From NCBI GenBank assembly GCA_027919835.1, contig JANVFP010000016.1, forward strand, positions 372,001 to 436,000: DNA of 64,000 nt, given 5' to 3'. Made by a program: the position numbers and the translations under genes. Below, piece after piece: positions 35,315-44,970 of this stretch; the first letter of the stretch is position 1; each line of letters starts with the position of its first letter. Origin of the DNA: Lentinula raphanica. Taxonomy: Eukaryota > Basidiomycota > Agaricomycetes > Agaricales > Omphalotaceae. The notes below the pieces were generated by a model. The model did no database searches, was not told the DNA's origin, and saw nothing but the letters and a program-made list of their open reading frames with translations.

Positions 35315-36060
35315 TCATTTATCTTATCTTTTTCCTATTTTATCATTTGATTATCAGTAGTAGTTTATTAGCTAAGCATCTCTGTGCCATCATCTTCTCA
35401 TATGTACAATCACACAGTAATATCAGGTTACTTGGCTACAGTAACATCAGGGTACCTGACTACAGTAATATCAGGTTACCTGGCTACAGTAATATCAGGT
35501 CACTTAGATACACTGATATTAAGTTACCTAGCTACATGGATATTAGATTACCCACTGTTCCAGAGTAGTATAAATACCCCTCTGTATTCCTGGGTATCCC
35601 CCAGATTCAAGAACATCTTTTATCCTCTTGTGATCAACTTGTGCTCATACTCTGTCACTATCCCCAACCTTTGCAACTACAACTAGGTGAGTTCTAAGTT
35701 GTGATAGATGTAAAATATCAGTGTGAGGACCAAACAACTGAACAACAGTGTATCCGGTACTCACACCGCGGCATTATGTACTAAATTATCCAGTCTCTAA
35801 CTCTTTGCCTAGAAGAGTAGGGGTAATAGTTTTTCTGTCACAAGTTCTATCAAACTTGGGCTTGCTATTTCTCTACTGCTGTGCTATCTCTCTACTGCTG
35901 AGTCCTGAATCTGACTTATAATAACTTTACTAAACTTTGTCTTTGAATAACTTTACTTCTTTTCTTTTCTTCTGAGTTATATACAAGTTTCGGAACACCT
36001 CTTCTCTTCTATACAGACAGAAGCAATCTCTCTCACTAGTGTAGGATCAACACTCACTAC
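35283..36060 (+). repeat. R2 3' LTR
   Basis: Starts TGTCACAGATTTCC just after the purine tract GAAGAGGGGGTAA. A TATA-like TATAAATA lies near 35570. The right end is a guess: TCAACA or CACTACA near 36045-36060, before a G-run that belongs to R3. No second LTR is available for comparison. Confidence 0.65.
35415..35555 (+). repeat. 24-bp tandem repeat in R2 LTR, about 5.9 copies
   Basis: Units start at 35415, 35439, 35463, 35487, 35511 and 35535, with core CAGTAATATCAGGTTACCTG; the last units are diverged. The array lies in U3 just upstream of the TATA-like box, the usual place for enhancer-type repeats. Confidence 0.9.
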
Positions 36061-36297
36061 AAAAGTGGGGGGGAAGAAAGCTTGGGCCCTTTCCAGATGT
36101 TGGGGCCTTTATATATATGTAGGCTGTGATACAGATCTCAGGGTCTTATATTGCTCCACTGGCCTAGAACAGTCCCATAATATCTGTCATAATTCTATTC
36201 TACTTTGTATTCTTGTCAAAATAATTAATCCTTTCTGCATAATTTAGAATTCTAAAATTCCGAGAATTTTATGTACAGATTATTTTTAGGCATATCA
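36061..36297 (-). repeat. R3 LTR fragment, minus strand
   Basis: Read on the minus strand, a purine tract TAAGTAAGGGGGGA is followed at 36297 by TGATATGCC, a plausible LTR start. The LTR is cut by, or abuts, the R2 LTR near 36060, so only about 240 bp remain. Confidence 0.55.
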
Positions 36298-36365
36298 TCC
36301 CCCCTTACTTAATTTGAACTGTCCTCAGTTCAAGTATTTCTTGAAAAGCTGAAGGATGTATACTT

Positions 36366-37166
36366 TCATGTCATCATGTACAGATTCTCTCCTCTGATGA
36401 TGGGCTCTGTGATAGAGTCATCATTTTCATACTCAATCTCCATACTTTCTGCTATGTCCTCATGCTCCATATCCACAGGTTCCTTCTCTTCAGGATCTGG
36501 TCCATTGGCAATTCTCTCAAGACTTTTCATAGATATTCCTGTTAGAGTAGGTAAAGGCAGAGGCAATCTAACTCTATGTCTGGCATTATAGGGTCTAACT
36601 CTAAATGGTGAAATTTTATTTTGAAAAACAGCACCATCCATTTCTGCTATCATATATGCCCCTCCTTCAGTTCTTCTGATTACTATGCAAGGTCCCATCC
36701 ATCTAGGTAACATTTTGGCATTCAAGGAATTTTCTACTTGTGAATTCCTGATTAAAACCAATTCTCCTGGTTTAAAGTCAAAATTTTTGATGGTATGTGC
36801 ATGCATTTTCTCATATCTGAGTGTATCCTTTCTTTTTTTCTCATCAATTTTCTCCATTATTTCTTTCACTTGACTTGTATGCAGTGCCAAGGCTCTTGCA
36901 TCAGGAAAAATACCTTCAGCCCAAAGAGCCTAGAGACACCCCCCAAAAGCTCAGGCTGCCCAGGCTTCCCAGAGATTCTCAAAGATTTTCAAAGATTTTC
37001 AAAGCAACTCAGGTAAGCCTGGAGACATAAGGTTGACTTAAAATCATTTCAAAGACTTTGAACTGCCTGGGATTTTGGGGGTGTCTCTAGGCAACCTGGG
37101 CCTAGATAGATTTTTCCTGATGTGCTCTAAGTCCAATTAATTCTGTAGTACTCAGTACATGAAGTT
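36366..37166 (-). pseudogene. pol: R3 gypsy pol C-terminus, split by an insertion
   Basis: The minus-strand frame codes FKPGELVLIRNSQVE, MLPRWMGPCIVIRR and NKISPFRVRPYNARH, the integrase C-terminal part of a third gypsy family, ending in an acidic tail. The element at 36899-37122 sits inside the frame; removing it with one copy of its TG duplication restores the reading GLRARALALHTSQ. Upstream (past about 37160) the frame is lost through a small deletion and decay. No chromodomain is seen. Confidence 0.8.
36899..37122. mobile_element. CATCAGG-family element 1, 224 bp
   Basis: Ends CATCAGGAAAAAT and complement; a 2-bp duplication TG on both sides (36897-36898 and 37123-37124), confirmed by the R3 pol frame it interrupts. 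The arms contain ACACCCCCCAAAA and its mirror GGGGGTGTCTCTAGG; the middle has short CAAAGATTTT repeats. Confidence 0.88.
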
Positions 37167-37709
37167 TTCATCTTCAAACTACTTACTCATCCTTCTCTTG
37201 GCTTAATGGCTGCATTGTTATTACTCTGTTGTGTCCTGTAATTGTTTTTGTGCAGTATCTATCCTTTCAATGAGTCAAAAAAAAATTTCTAGTTTTATAC
37301 TTTTTGTTATCAAACTTTCTCCTTCATCAGTGGACACTTAAAACTTTTGGTATGATGTCAACTCAAAGGGTGACAGACTGTGTCACTGGTCAGCCTTACT
37401 TACAATAATATTCAGATATGAATTACTTATACCAGTGTCACAAGATATGACGGGTTGTATTCTATTGAATGGGCACAGCATAACTTGGGGAACTCATATA
37501 TAAGGACTGCTGCTTTAACATAGTTCAGCCTTTGCCCATCACTATATTGCCTTACAAGGGATTACCAAAACAAGGTAAATGAATAGTTATTATGTGATGT
37601 TGATGTTTATTATTGTATATTTGCACTGACAGTGACAGCTACATAGTACATAAGGTGAGATCCCTCAGGTAAACTACTGTTTGGAGGGATACTTAATTTA
37701 TTTGCAAGA
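37167..37709. promoter_or_regulatory. Upstream region of the NACHT-ankyrin gene
   Basis: A TATA word TATATAAGGACT lies at 37497. The same word stands before the second NACHT gene (54850). A possible 5' exon ends AAAACAAG before GTAAATG (about 37574), comparable to the spliced 5' exon of the second NACHT gene. No coding sequence could be fixed upstream of ATG 37710. Confidence 0.5.
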
Positions 37710-40700
37710 ATGAATACATTCAATAATGCACATGATATCAACATCAGTGATTCAACAATCAATGTATCAGGAAAAGATATCAACACCAATTATTATAGTG
37801 AGTAGAATATTATGAGGGTTGTTACTATTCAATAATAATGGCTTAATATCTAGATCTCTCAAATGATGAAGAGAGCAAATTGAAAGAGTGGCTTGCAGAA
37901 GAGTGGCTTGCAGCTCCAGATTATTCCATTCACTTCACTACAGCCTTTAATAAAAGAGTTGATGGAACAGGCCAATGGATCTTTGAAGATCCAACTTACT
38001 TGGAGTGGAAGGAAAATGCAGGCATTCTGTGGATTCAAGGCAAAGGTAATACATAATTATTTTCATCATTCATGACCAGATTATTCATTATTGCATTGTA
38101 GCTGGATCAGGCAAAACTGTCTTGATGCAAGTTCAATAATTCTCTAGTTGCTTCAGATTTCACTGATAGGTTGAAATTTTAGGACAGGTATAATTAATGA
38201 ACTGAGAGAAATGGAATTCTCAAGCTTGATTGTTTGTCATTACTTTGATGCTCGTGACAATACTGGAGCCAATACAAGTTACCAAGGATTCTTATTATCA
38301 CTCCTTCTGCAAATGGGAGCTCAAGATAATAGAATACATCCTGCATTGAAGATACTGCATGAATCATTAAAGCATGGGCTTTTTCATTCCAAGCCTACCA
38401 ATTCTGCAATAGCAGATACTTTGAAAATAATTACACAGGATTTGACCCAGAAGCAGCATCAAATTTACATCATAATTGATGCTTTGGATGAATGTGTTTC
38501 TAAAGATGAATTCTTGGTCTTAAATTTTCTTGCTCTATTGCATCAATCATTTTCTGTAAAGATTATGATTTCAAGCCGTAAACATCATCATTTTGAATGG
38601 AAGAACTGCTGGACAGTTTTTATGAGTAGCAATGAGAAGGTAGATGAAGATATTGCAACCTATGTGGAAAACCAATTGCAATTTGTATTTGAGATTATAA
38701 ATCATGCAACCCTGAAAGATGAGATAAAAGCAATATTGATGGAAAAAGCAGATGGAGGGTAAGTTGGATAATTTATATATTACTTTTGGTACATAAAGCT
38801 AAAGACAACAGATTTCGCTATATTGATTGTCAACTTCAAACATTAGGAGATTGTGCAACTACAGCAATGGTCAAAAAGAAATCAGCTTTGTTACCTTCAA
38901 ATTTGCAGCAAACATATGCTGAAGCTATTGAGAAAAGTATAAAGAATAATTACGCTCAAGAAACACACCATATTCTCTTATGGCTTTTATATTCTTTTCA
39001 ACCTCTGCCTCTGGAACAAATTGCAATTATTTGTTCATTTGATCTAAAAGCATCAGAAGTTGATTGTGATGCAGAAATGTTGGGTGGGTTAGAAAAGATT
39101 ATTAGTACTACATTGGTCACTATTGATCAAGATCAAGTTGTCCAACTTGCACATGCATCTGTGAAAGAATATCTACTTGAGAACCACAATAATACAGGAG
39201 AGTTGATTGAAATCAATGCACACTTGGCTCACAATATTATAGCACAGATGTGTATCATTTATCTTCTACAACACAATGTTCAACAACAAGGTGTTTACCA
39301 CCAGATATGGATACCAAGATATTATGACTATATAAGTGATATTACTACATTTGAGCAATATGCAATCCAATATTGGGCAGAACATAGCCAATATAATGAA
39401 AGAGCAGAAATTTCATGTGAGTATACCATGAAAGTCACAGAGACCTTTCTAAGGAATAATGCATTTCTAAACTGGCAGAAAAATTACATTGGAGTGATTA
39501 GAATTTTCAAAGACCACAATATATTGAATACTATTGCATTTTTTGGATTGCATAAAAGTGCAAGAAAATTATTCAACAGAGGAAGTTTAGATAGTCCAAA
39601 ATCTCACAGTGATGTAAAATTGAAGCTCAAGGCTTTTTTTGATTCAGGTATGTGATATGATAAAATTAATTAAAAAATGTCAAATATTTCTCAAAAAATA
39701 TATAATAGATGATATTAGCATAGAGACAGCATCGGGACATGCAATTCAACTAGCAGCATCAAAGAATTTCAAGGATGTTATAGAAGTGTTCATAGAATAT
39801 GGCGCAGATGTTAATGTTCATGGAGGACAAGATGGCACAGCGCTTCAAGTTGCAGCATATGGGAGTGAAATAGATATTGTTGAAATGCTCATAAAGCATG
39901 GTGCAAATGTTAATGCTAAGGGAGGAAAATATGGCTCAGCCCTTCAAGCTGCAGCACATAGGGGGAAAGCAGATATTGTTGAAATTCTTATAAAGTATGG
40001 TGCAGATATTAATGCTCAGGGAGGAGAGTATGGCTCAGCCCTTCAAGCTGCAGCATATGGGGGTAATAGAGATATTGTTGAAATTCTCATAAATCATTGT
40101 GCAGATATTAATGCTCAGGGAGGAGAGTATGGCTCAGCCCTTCAAGCTGCAGCATATGGGGGTAATAGAGATATTGTTGAAATTCTCATAAATCATTGTG
40201 CAGATATTAATGCTCAGGGAGGAAAGTATGGCTCAGCCCTTCAAGCTGCAGCATATGGGGGTAATAGAGATATTGTTGAAATTCTTATAAAGCATGATGC
40301 AGATATCAATGCTCAGGGAGGAGAGTATGGCTCAGCCCTGCAAGTTGCAGCATATGGAGGTCATACAGATATTGTTGAGATTCTTTTAAAGCATGATGCA
40401 GATATCAATGCTCAGGGAGGAGAGTATGGCTCAGCCCTGCAAGTTGCAGCATATGGAGGTCATACAGATATTGTTGAGATTCTCTTAAAGCATGATGCAG
40501 ATATCAATGCTCAGGGAGGAGAGTATGGCTCAGCCCTGCAAGTTGCAGCATATGGAGGTCATACAGACATTGTTGAGATTCTTCTAAACCATGGTGCAGA
40601 TATCAATGCTCAGGGAGGAAAGTATGGCTCAGCCCTGCAAGCTGCAGCATGGGGGAGTGATATGAACATAATTGAGACTCTCTTAAGGCATGGTGCCAAT

Positions 40701-43010
40701 ATCAATACTCAGGGAGGAAAGTATAGCTCAGCCCTTCAAGCTGGAGCATATTTGGGTAATAGAGATATTGTTGAAATTCTCATAAAGCATTGTGCAGATA
40801 TCAATGCTCAGGGAGGAGAGTATGGCTCAGCCCTGCAAGCTGCAGCATATGGGGGTCATACAGACATTGTTGAGACTCTCTTAGAGCATGGTGTAAATAT
40901 CAATGCACAGGGAGGAAAGTATGGCTCAGCCCTTCAAGCTGCAGCATGTGTGGGTAATAGAGATATTGTTGAAATTCTCATAAAGCATTGTGCAGATATC
41001 AATGCTCAGGGAGGAGTGTATAGCTCTGCCCTTCAAGCTGCAGCATATATGGGTAATAGAGATATTTTTAAAATTCTTATAAAGTATGATGCAGATATCA
41101 ATGCTCAGGGAGGAGAGTATGGCTCAGCGTTGCAAGCTGCAGCATATGGGCATCATACAGACATTGTCGAGACTCTCTTAAAGCATGGTGCAAATATCAA
41201 TGCTCAGGGAGGAACATATGGCTCAGCCCTTCAAGTTGCATCATATGGGGGTCGTACAAAAGATGTTAAAATTCTCTTAGCACATGGTGCAGATAGTAAT
41301 GCTCAGGGAGGAAAGTATGGCTCAGCCCTGCAAGCTGCAGCATATGGAGGTCATACAAACATTGTTGAGACTCTCTTAAAGCATGGTGCAGATATCAATG
41401 CTCAAGGAGGAAAGTATGGCTCAGCCCTGCAAGCTGCAGCATGGGGGAGTGATATAAACATAATTGAGACTCTCTTAAAGCATGGTGCAAATATCAATGC
41501 TCAGGGAGGAATTCATGGCTCAGCCCTACAAGTTGCATCATTTGAGGGTCTTTTAAACAATGTTAAAATTCTCTTAGCACATGGTGCAGATCTTAATGCT
41601 CATGGAGGAGAGTATGGCTCGGCACTTCAAACTGCAGCAAATTGGGGTCACACAGGTATTGTTGAAATTCTCTTAGCACATGGTGCAGATATTAATGCTC
41701 AGGGAGGAGAGCATGGCTCAGCCCTTCAAGCTGCAGCAAATGGGGGTTATCCAGACATTGTTGAGACTCTATTGAAGCATGGTGTAAATATCAATGCGCA
41801 GGGAGGAAAGTATGGCTCAGCCCTTCAAGCTGCAGCATCTTTGGGTAATAAAGATATTGTTGAAATTCTCATAAAGCATGATGCAGATATTAATGCTCAG
41901 GGAGGAGTAGATGGCTCAGCCCTGCAAGCTGCAGCATATGGGGGTCATTCAGACATTGTTGAGACTCTCTTAAAGCATGGTGTAAATATCAATGCTCAGA
42001 AAGGAAAGTATGGCTCAGAAAGGAAAGTATGGCTCAGCCCTTCAAGCTGCAGCATATGGGGGTAATAGAGATATTGGTGAAATTCTCATAAAGCATGGTG
42101 CAGATATCAATGCTCAGGGAGGAAAGTATGGCTCAGCCCTTCAAGCTGCAGCATATCGGGGTAATAGAGATATTGTTGAAATTCTTCTAAAGTATGATGC
42201 AGATATTAATGCTCACGGAGGAGAGTATGGCTCAGCCCTGCAAGCTGCAGCATATGGGGGTCATACAGACATTGTTGAGACTCTCTTAAAGCATGGTGCA
42301 GATATTAATGCTCAGGGAGGCGCGTATGGTTCAGCCCTTCAAGCTGCAGCATATGGGGGTAATAGAGATATTTTTAAAATTCTTATAATGTATGATGCAG
42401 ATATTAATGCTCAGGGAGGAGAGTATGGCTCAGCCCTGCAAGCTGCAGCAAATGGGGGTTATACAGACATTGTTGAGACTCTATTAAAGCATGGTGTAAA
42501 TATCAATGCACAGGGAGGAAAGTATGGCTCAGCTCTTCAAGTTGCATCATATGGGGGTCATACAGACATTGTTGAATCTCTCTTGGAGCATGGTGCAAAT
42601 ATCAATGCTCAGGGAGGAGAGTATGGCTCAGCCCTGCAAGCTGCAGCATGGAGGGGTGATATAAACATAATTGAGACTCTCTTAAAGCATGGTGCAGATA
42701 TTAATGCTCAGGAAGGAGAGTATGGTTCAGCCCTTCAACTGCAGCAGTTTGGGGTCACACAGGTATTGTTGAAATTCTCTTAGCACATGGTGCAGATATT
42801 AATCCTCAGGGAGGAAAGTATGGCTCAGCCCTTCAAGCTGCAGCATATTTGGGTAATAGAGATATTGTTGATATTCTTATAAAGTATGATGTAGATATTA
42901 ATGCTCAGGGAAGAGAGTGTAGCTTAGCCTTTCAAGCTACAGCATACTCAGGTCATAGAATTATAGTTGAAGTTCTCATAAAGCATGGCACAGATATCAA
43001 TGCTCAGTGA
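37710..43010 (+). pseudogene. NACHT-ankyrin NLR-like gene, array frame-broken
   Basis: Exons 37710-37797, 37854-38045, 38102-38126, 38183-38758, 38812-39647 and 39709 onward. The third intron starts GCAAGT (GC-AG). An Asn/Gly/Asp-rich N-terminus (about 30 aa) precedes a winged charged segment, Walker A GKAGSGKTVLM (about 92-102) and Walker B IYIIIDALDEC (about 196-206), then a NACHT-associated helical region, then about 33 ankyrin repeats of 33 aa from residue about 573. Fungal NLR-like proteins of this build are linked to non-self recognition and regulated cell death. Breaks: a 19-bp tandem duplication at 42000-42037 shifts the frame, a 1-bp loss at about 42738 shifts it again, GGA became TGA at 43008, and an LTR starts 10 bp later inside a repeat. 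If the frames are joined, about 1670 codons remain. The NACHT half is intact and could still make a protein with 22 repeats. Confidence 0.82.
39800..43007 (+). repeat. 99-bp ankyrin repeat array, about 33 units
   Basis: Units of 99 bp encode the pattern YGSALQAAAYGGxxDIVExLLKHGADINAQGG. Several neighbours are identical at protein level (units 3 and 4; units 6 and 7). Two subtypes alternate, NRDIVEILI and HTDIVETLL. Differences are concentrated at positions after GG (NR, HT, SD) and around KHG/NHC/KHD. The array ends within a unit, directly at an LTR. Confidence 0.92.
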
Positions 43011-43020
43011 GGAGAGTATA

Positions 43021-43452
43021 TGTTAGAAACAAGTACGATAAGTACAAGTAAGTACTCAGGCAAACACAATATAGTGTAACAATTGTTCATTGGGATGTAC
43101 AGTACCTGTTAGAAACAGGTACAATAAGTACGAGTAGGTACTGTTCAAACATAAATAAGTATCGTTCAAAGTAAGTATAAAATGTATGGCAACTCACCTC
43201 AGGTGAACACGATATAGTGTAATGACTGAGGGGAGTCGGCAAAGAATTCTAGGTAAATAAATATTCAGTTGAAACAAAAAGTATGAAACTTGTATGAAGA
43301 AAATTTCATGAAACAGTATCAACCAACAGTAAGTCCAACAGTAGCCTGTGAATGGAAGTCAACTTAACCAGTAAGTAGTGGGCACCGTCCCCATGAAGCT
43401 AAAGCGTTTGTTGTTGTATGAGTAGGAATTCTGTAAGGTGTTGGTTGCAACA
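43021..43452 (-). repeat. Old solo LTR of the copia family
   Basis: Shares its whole layout with the copia LTRs at 58461 and 63429: TGTTRSAAACRAGTAYGATAAG at the start, a second copy of that word about 85 bp later, then CAGGYGAACACG and ACTGAGGGG blocks. It is heavily diverged, so much older. The right end is approximate (TTGCAACA near 43452). It interrupts the last ankyrin repeat; no target duplication was found. Confidence 0.7.
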
Positions 43453-43669
43453 CTGATCACGGATCTAAAACTGAATCACCAGGAAGTAGATTATCCTGGG
43501 GTTATCACCAAGAATGGCTTCTAGAAATCTATAAATCTAACACACAGACCTTTGCTGGAATATTACATCAACAAAGTATTAAAAAGGTGTGGCTACGTTG
43601 TCTGGAATGGACATCAGACAGGTAATCACAATTGTTGCACAGCTGGGTTGGACCTCAGACAGTGAACAA
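43453..43669. repeat. Degenerate TTGGACATCAGAC-type repeats (also 43948-44105)
   Basis: Imperfect copies of GCTGGRTTGGACATCAGWCA recur near 43600, 43645, 43970, 44015 and 44055, and a further one near 44662. Two CATCAGG-family elements are inserted among them. No gene. Confidence 0.5.
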
Positions 43670-43947
43670 CATCAGGAAAACCACTTTTTCTTTGTGATCT
43701 TTCAAAGACTCTAAAGACACCCCCCTCTATATAAAGAAATAATAGAAGTTTCAGAGACTCTAAAGAATTTTAAAGAAATTCAAAAATTTTCAAAGACTCT
43801 CAAAGATTTCTAAAGCTCTTCAAAGCAGTTTAAAGCATTAAAAGACTCTAAGGATTCTGAGAGTAGTTTTTAATTCTTTATAAATTGGGGGGAAGGGTAT
43901 CTTTAAAGACTTTGAGAGACAAAAATGCCAAAGTGATTTTCCTGATG
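43670..43947. mobile_element. CATCAGG-family element 2, 278 bp
   Basis: Ends CATCAGGAAAA and complement; 2-bp duplication AA (43668-43669 and 43948-43949). Interior rich in CAAAGACTCTAAAG words. Non-coding. Confidence 0.8.
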
Positions 43948-44107
43948 AAACAGCAATCACAAAGCTAGGTTGGATGTCAGTCAATGAATTGGCCCAATAT
44001 ATATGGTCTTGCTGGATTGGACATCAGTCAATGTAATCAAGAGTATATGCTTGCTGGGATAGACTTCAGACAAGAGAGACCAACAAGTGCAGTCACAGGA
44101 GTTGACA

Positions 44108-44331
44108 CATCAGCAAATTCACCCTATCTCTGGAGACTCCAGGGACACCCCCCAAATCCTAGAGAGATTTTATCTCTTTCAGCTCTCTCAGAGAAATTGT
44201 GGTACTCTCAGAGATCCTCAGAGATATCCAAAGTTGCCCAGAGACTCTAAAGCACTTTTAGTACTCTCAGGGTGCTCAGGATTTGGGGGGTGTCCCTGGA
44301 GTCTCTAGAGACAGGTGTGAATTTCCTGATG
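44108..44331. mobile_element. CATCAGG-family element 3, 224 bp hairpin
   Basis: Ends CATCAGCAAATTCAC and complement with 2-bp duplication CA (44106-44107 and 44332-44333). Arms of about 60 bp pair almost perfectly, including GGACACCCCCCAAATCC and its mirror. Confidence 0.85.
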
Positions 44332-44430
44332 CACAGAATCAGATAGGTGAAGGTAACAAAATAACTAGTCTGAGGTACAGGTAGGTATCTCACGGCTTTT
44401 ATATACTGTGTATAATAAATAAAAGATGAG

Positions 44431-44530
44431 GCCACAATAATCAAATGGTGCCATTATAATCAAATAAGGCCACAATAATTAAATGTGCCCATAATGGTTG
44501 AATGAGGCCATTATAATTAGATGAGGCCAC
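44431..44530. repeat. About 20-bp minisatellite
   Basis: Five to six imperfect units of GAGGCCAYWATAATYAAATG. Not coding. Confidence 0.75.
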
Positions 44531-44781
44531 TGGGTATTTTATATTTAAAGAATCAGGTCATGAAATAATAAAAGAAGATCAGACCATCATCATTTAAGTA
44601 TGATCATACCATTTCACAGAAGTGACACCACTAATTATTAAATTCCAGAGTCCGCTATAGTTGGGTTGGACATTGGTTTATGTCCAGGGTCTATGACGCA
44701 TCGACGAGCCCGGCCTCATGTACTCAGTCTTTCATACTCTTTCCCTTTGTCTTCATACATATATATATAGTTTCCTGCAGC

Positions 44782-44819
44782 ATGGCCGAGATACTTTGTC
44801 CTCTTACCATCGCTCGCAG
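44782..44819 (+). CDS. Possible first exon of the DIRS/Ngaro-like gag
   Basis: ATG at 44782 gives a 12-codon exon ending at GCTCGCAG before GTATGT. The stretch ACTTTGTCCTC...TCGCAG recurs at 44849-44875, so the exon end or acceptor is duplicated. The link to the gag exon beyond foldback F (47990) is inference from order and direction only. Confidence 0.3.
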
Positions 44820-44970
44820 GTATGTACAATATTTAGCTCAAACTCATACTTTGTCCTCTCACCATCGCTCGCAGCCATTGTTCGCACATATTTAGATTCA
44901 TATAATTGTTAATTTGAGCTCAATTACGCTATCTTTGTGCTCTGGCCAAAAAATCGCATCCTCAGCGTGG

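Larger units (their letters stand above)
31875..36060 (+). mobile_element. R2: second chromovirus, 5' truncated
   Basis: Begins in the protease region of pol right at the R1 LTR edge and runs through an intact pol into a 3' LTR. Its 5' LTR, gag and most of the protease are absent from the window. Codon use is AT-richer than R1 and the protein is clearly different, so it is another family. The right end of its LTR is not certain (about 36040-36065). Confidence 0.85.

Noticed and set aside
35415..35555. CRISPR-like array
   Set aside because: Units are contiguous 24-bp repeats without spacers, in the LTR of a eukaryotic retroelement.
41992..42783. A separate ankyrin gene starting at 41992
   Set aside because: It is the continuation of the same array after a 19-bp duplication shifted the frame; no promoter or start context is present.
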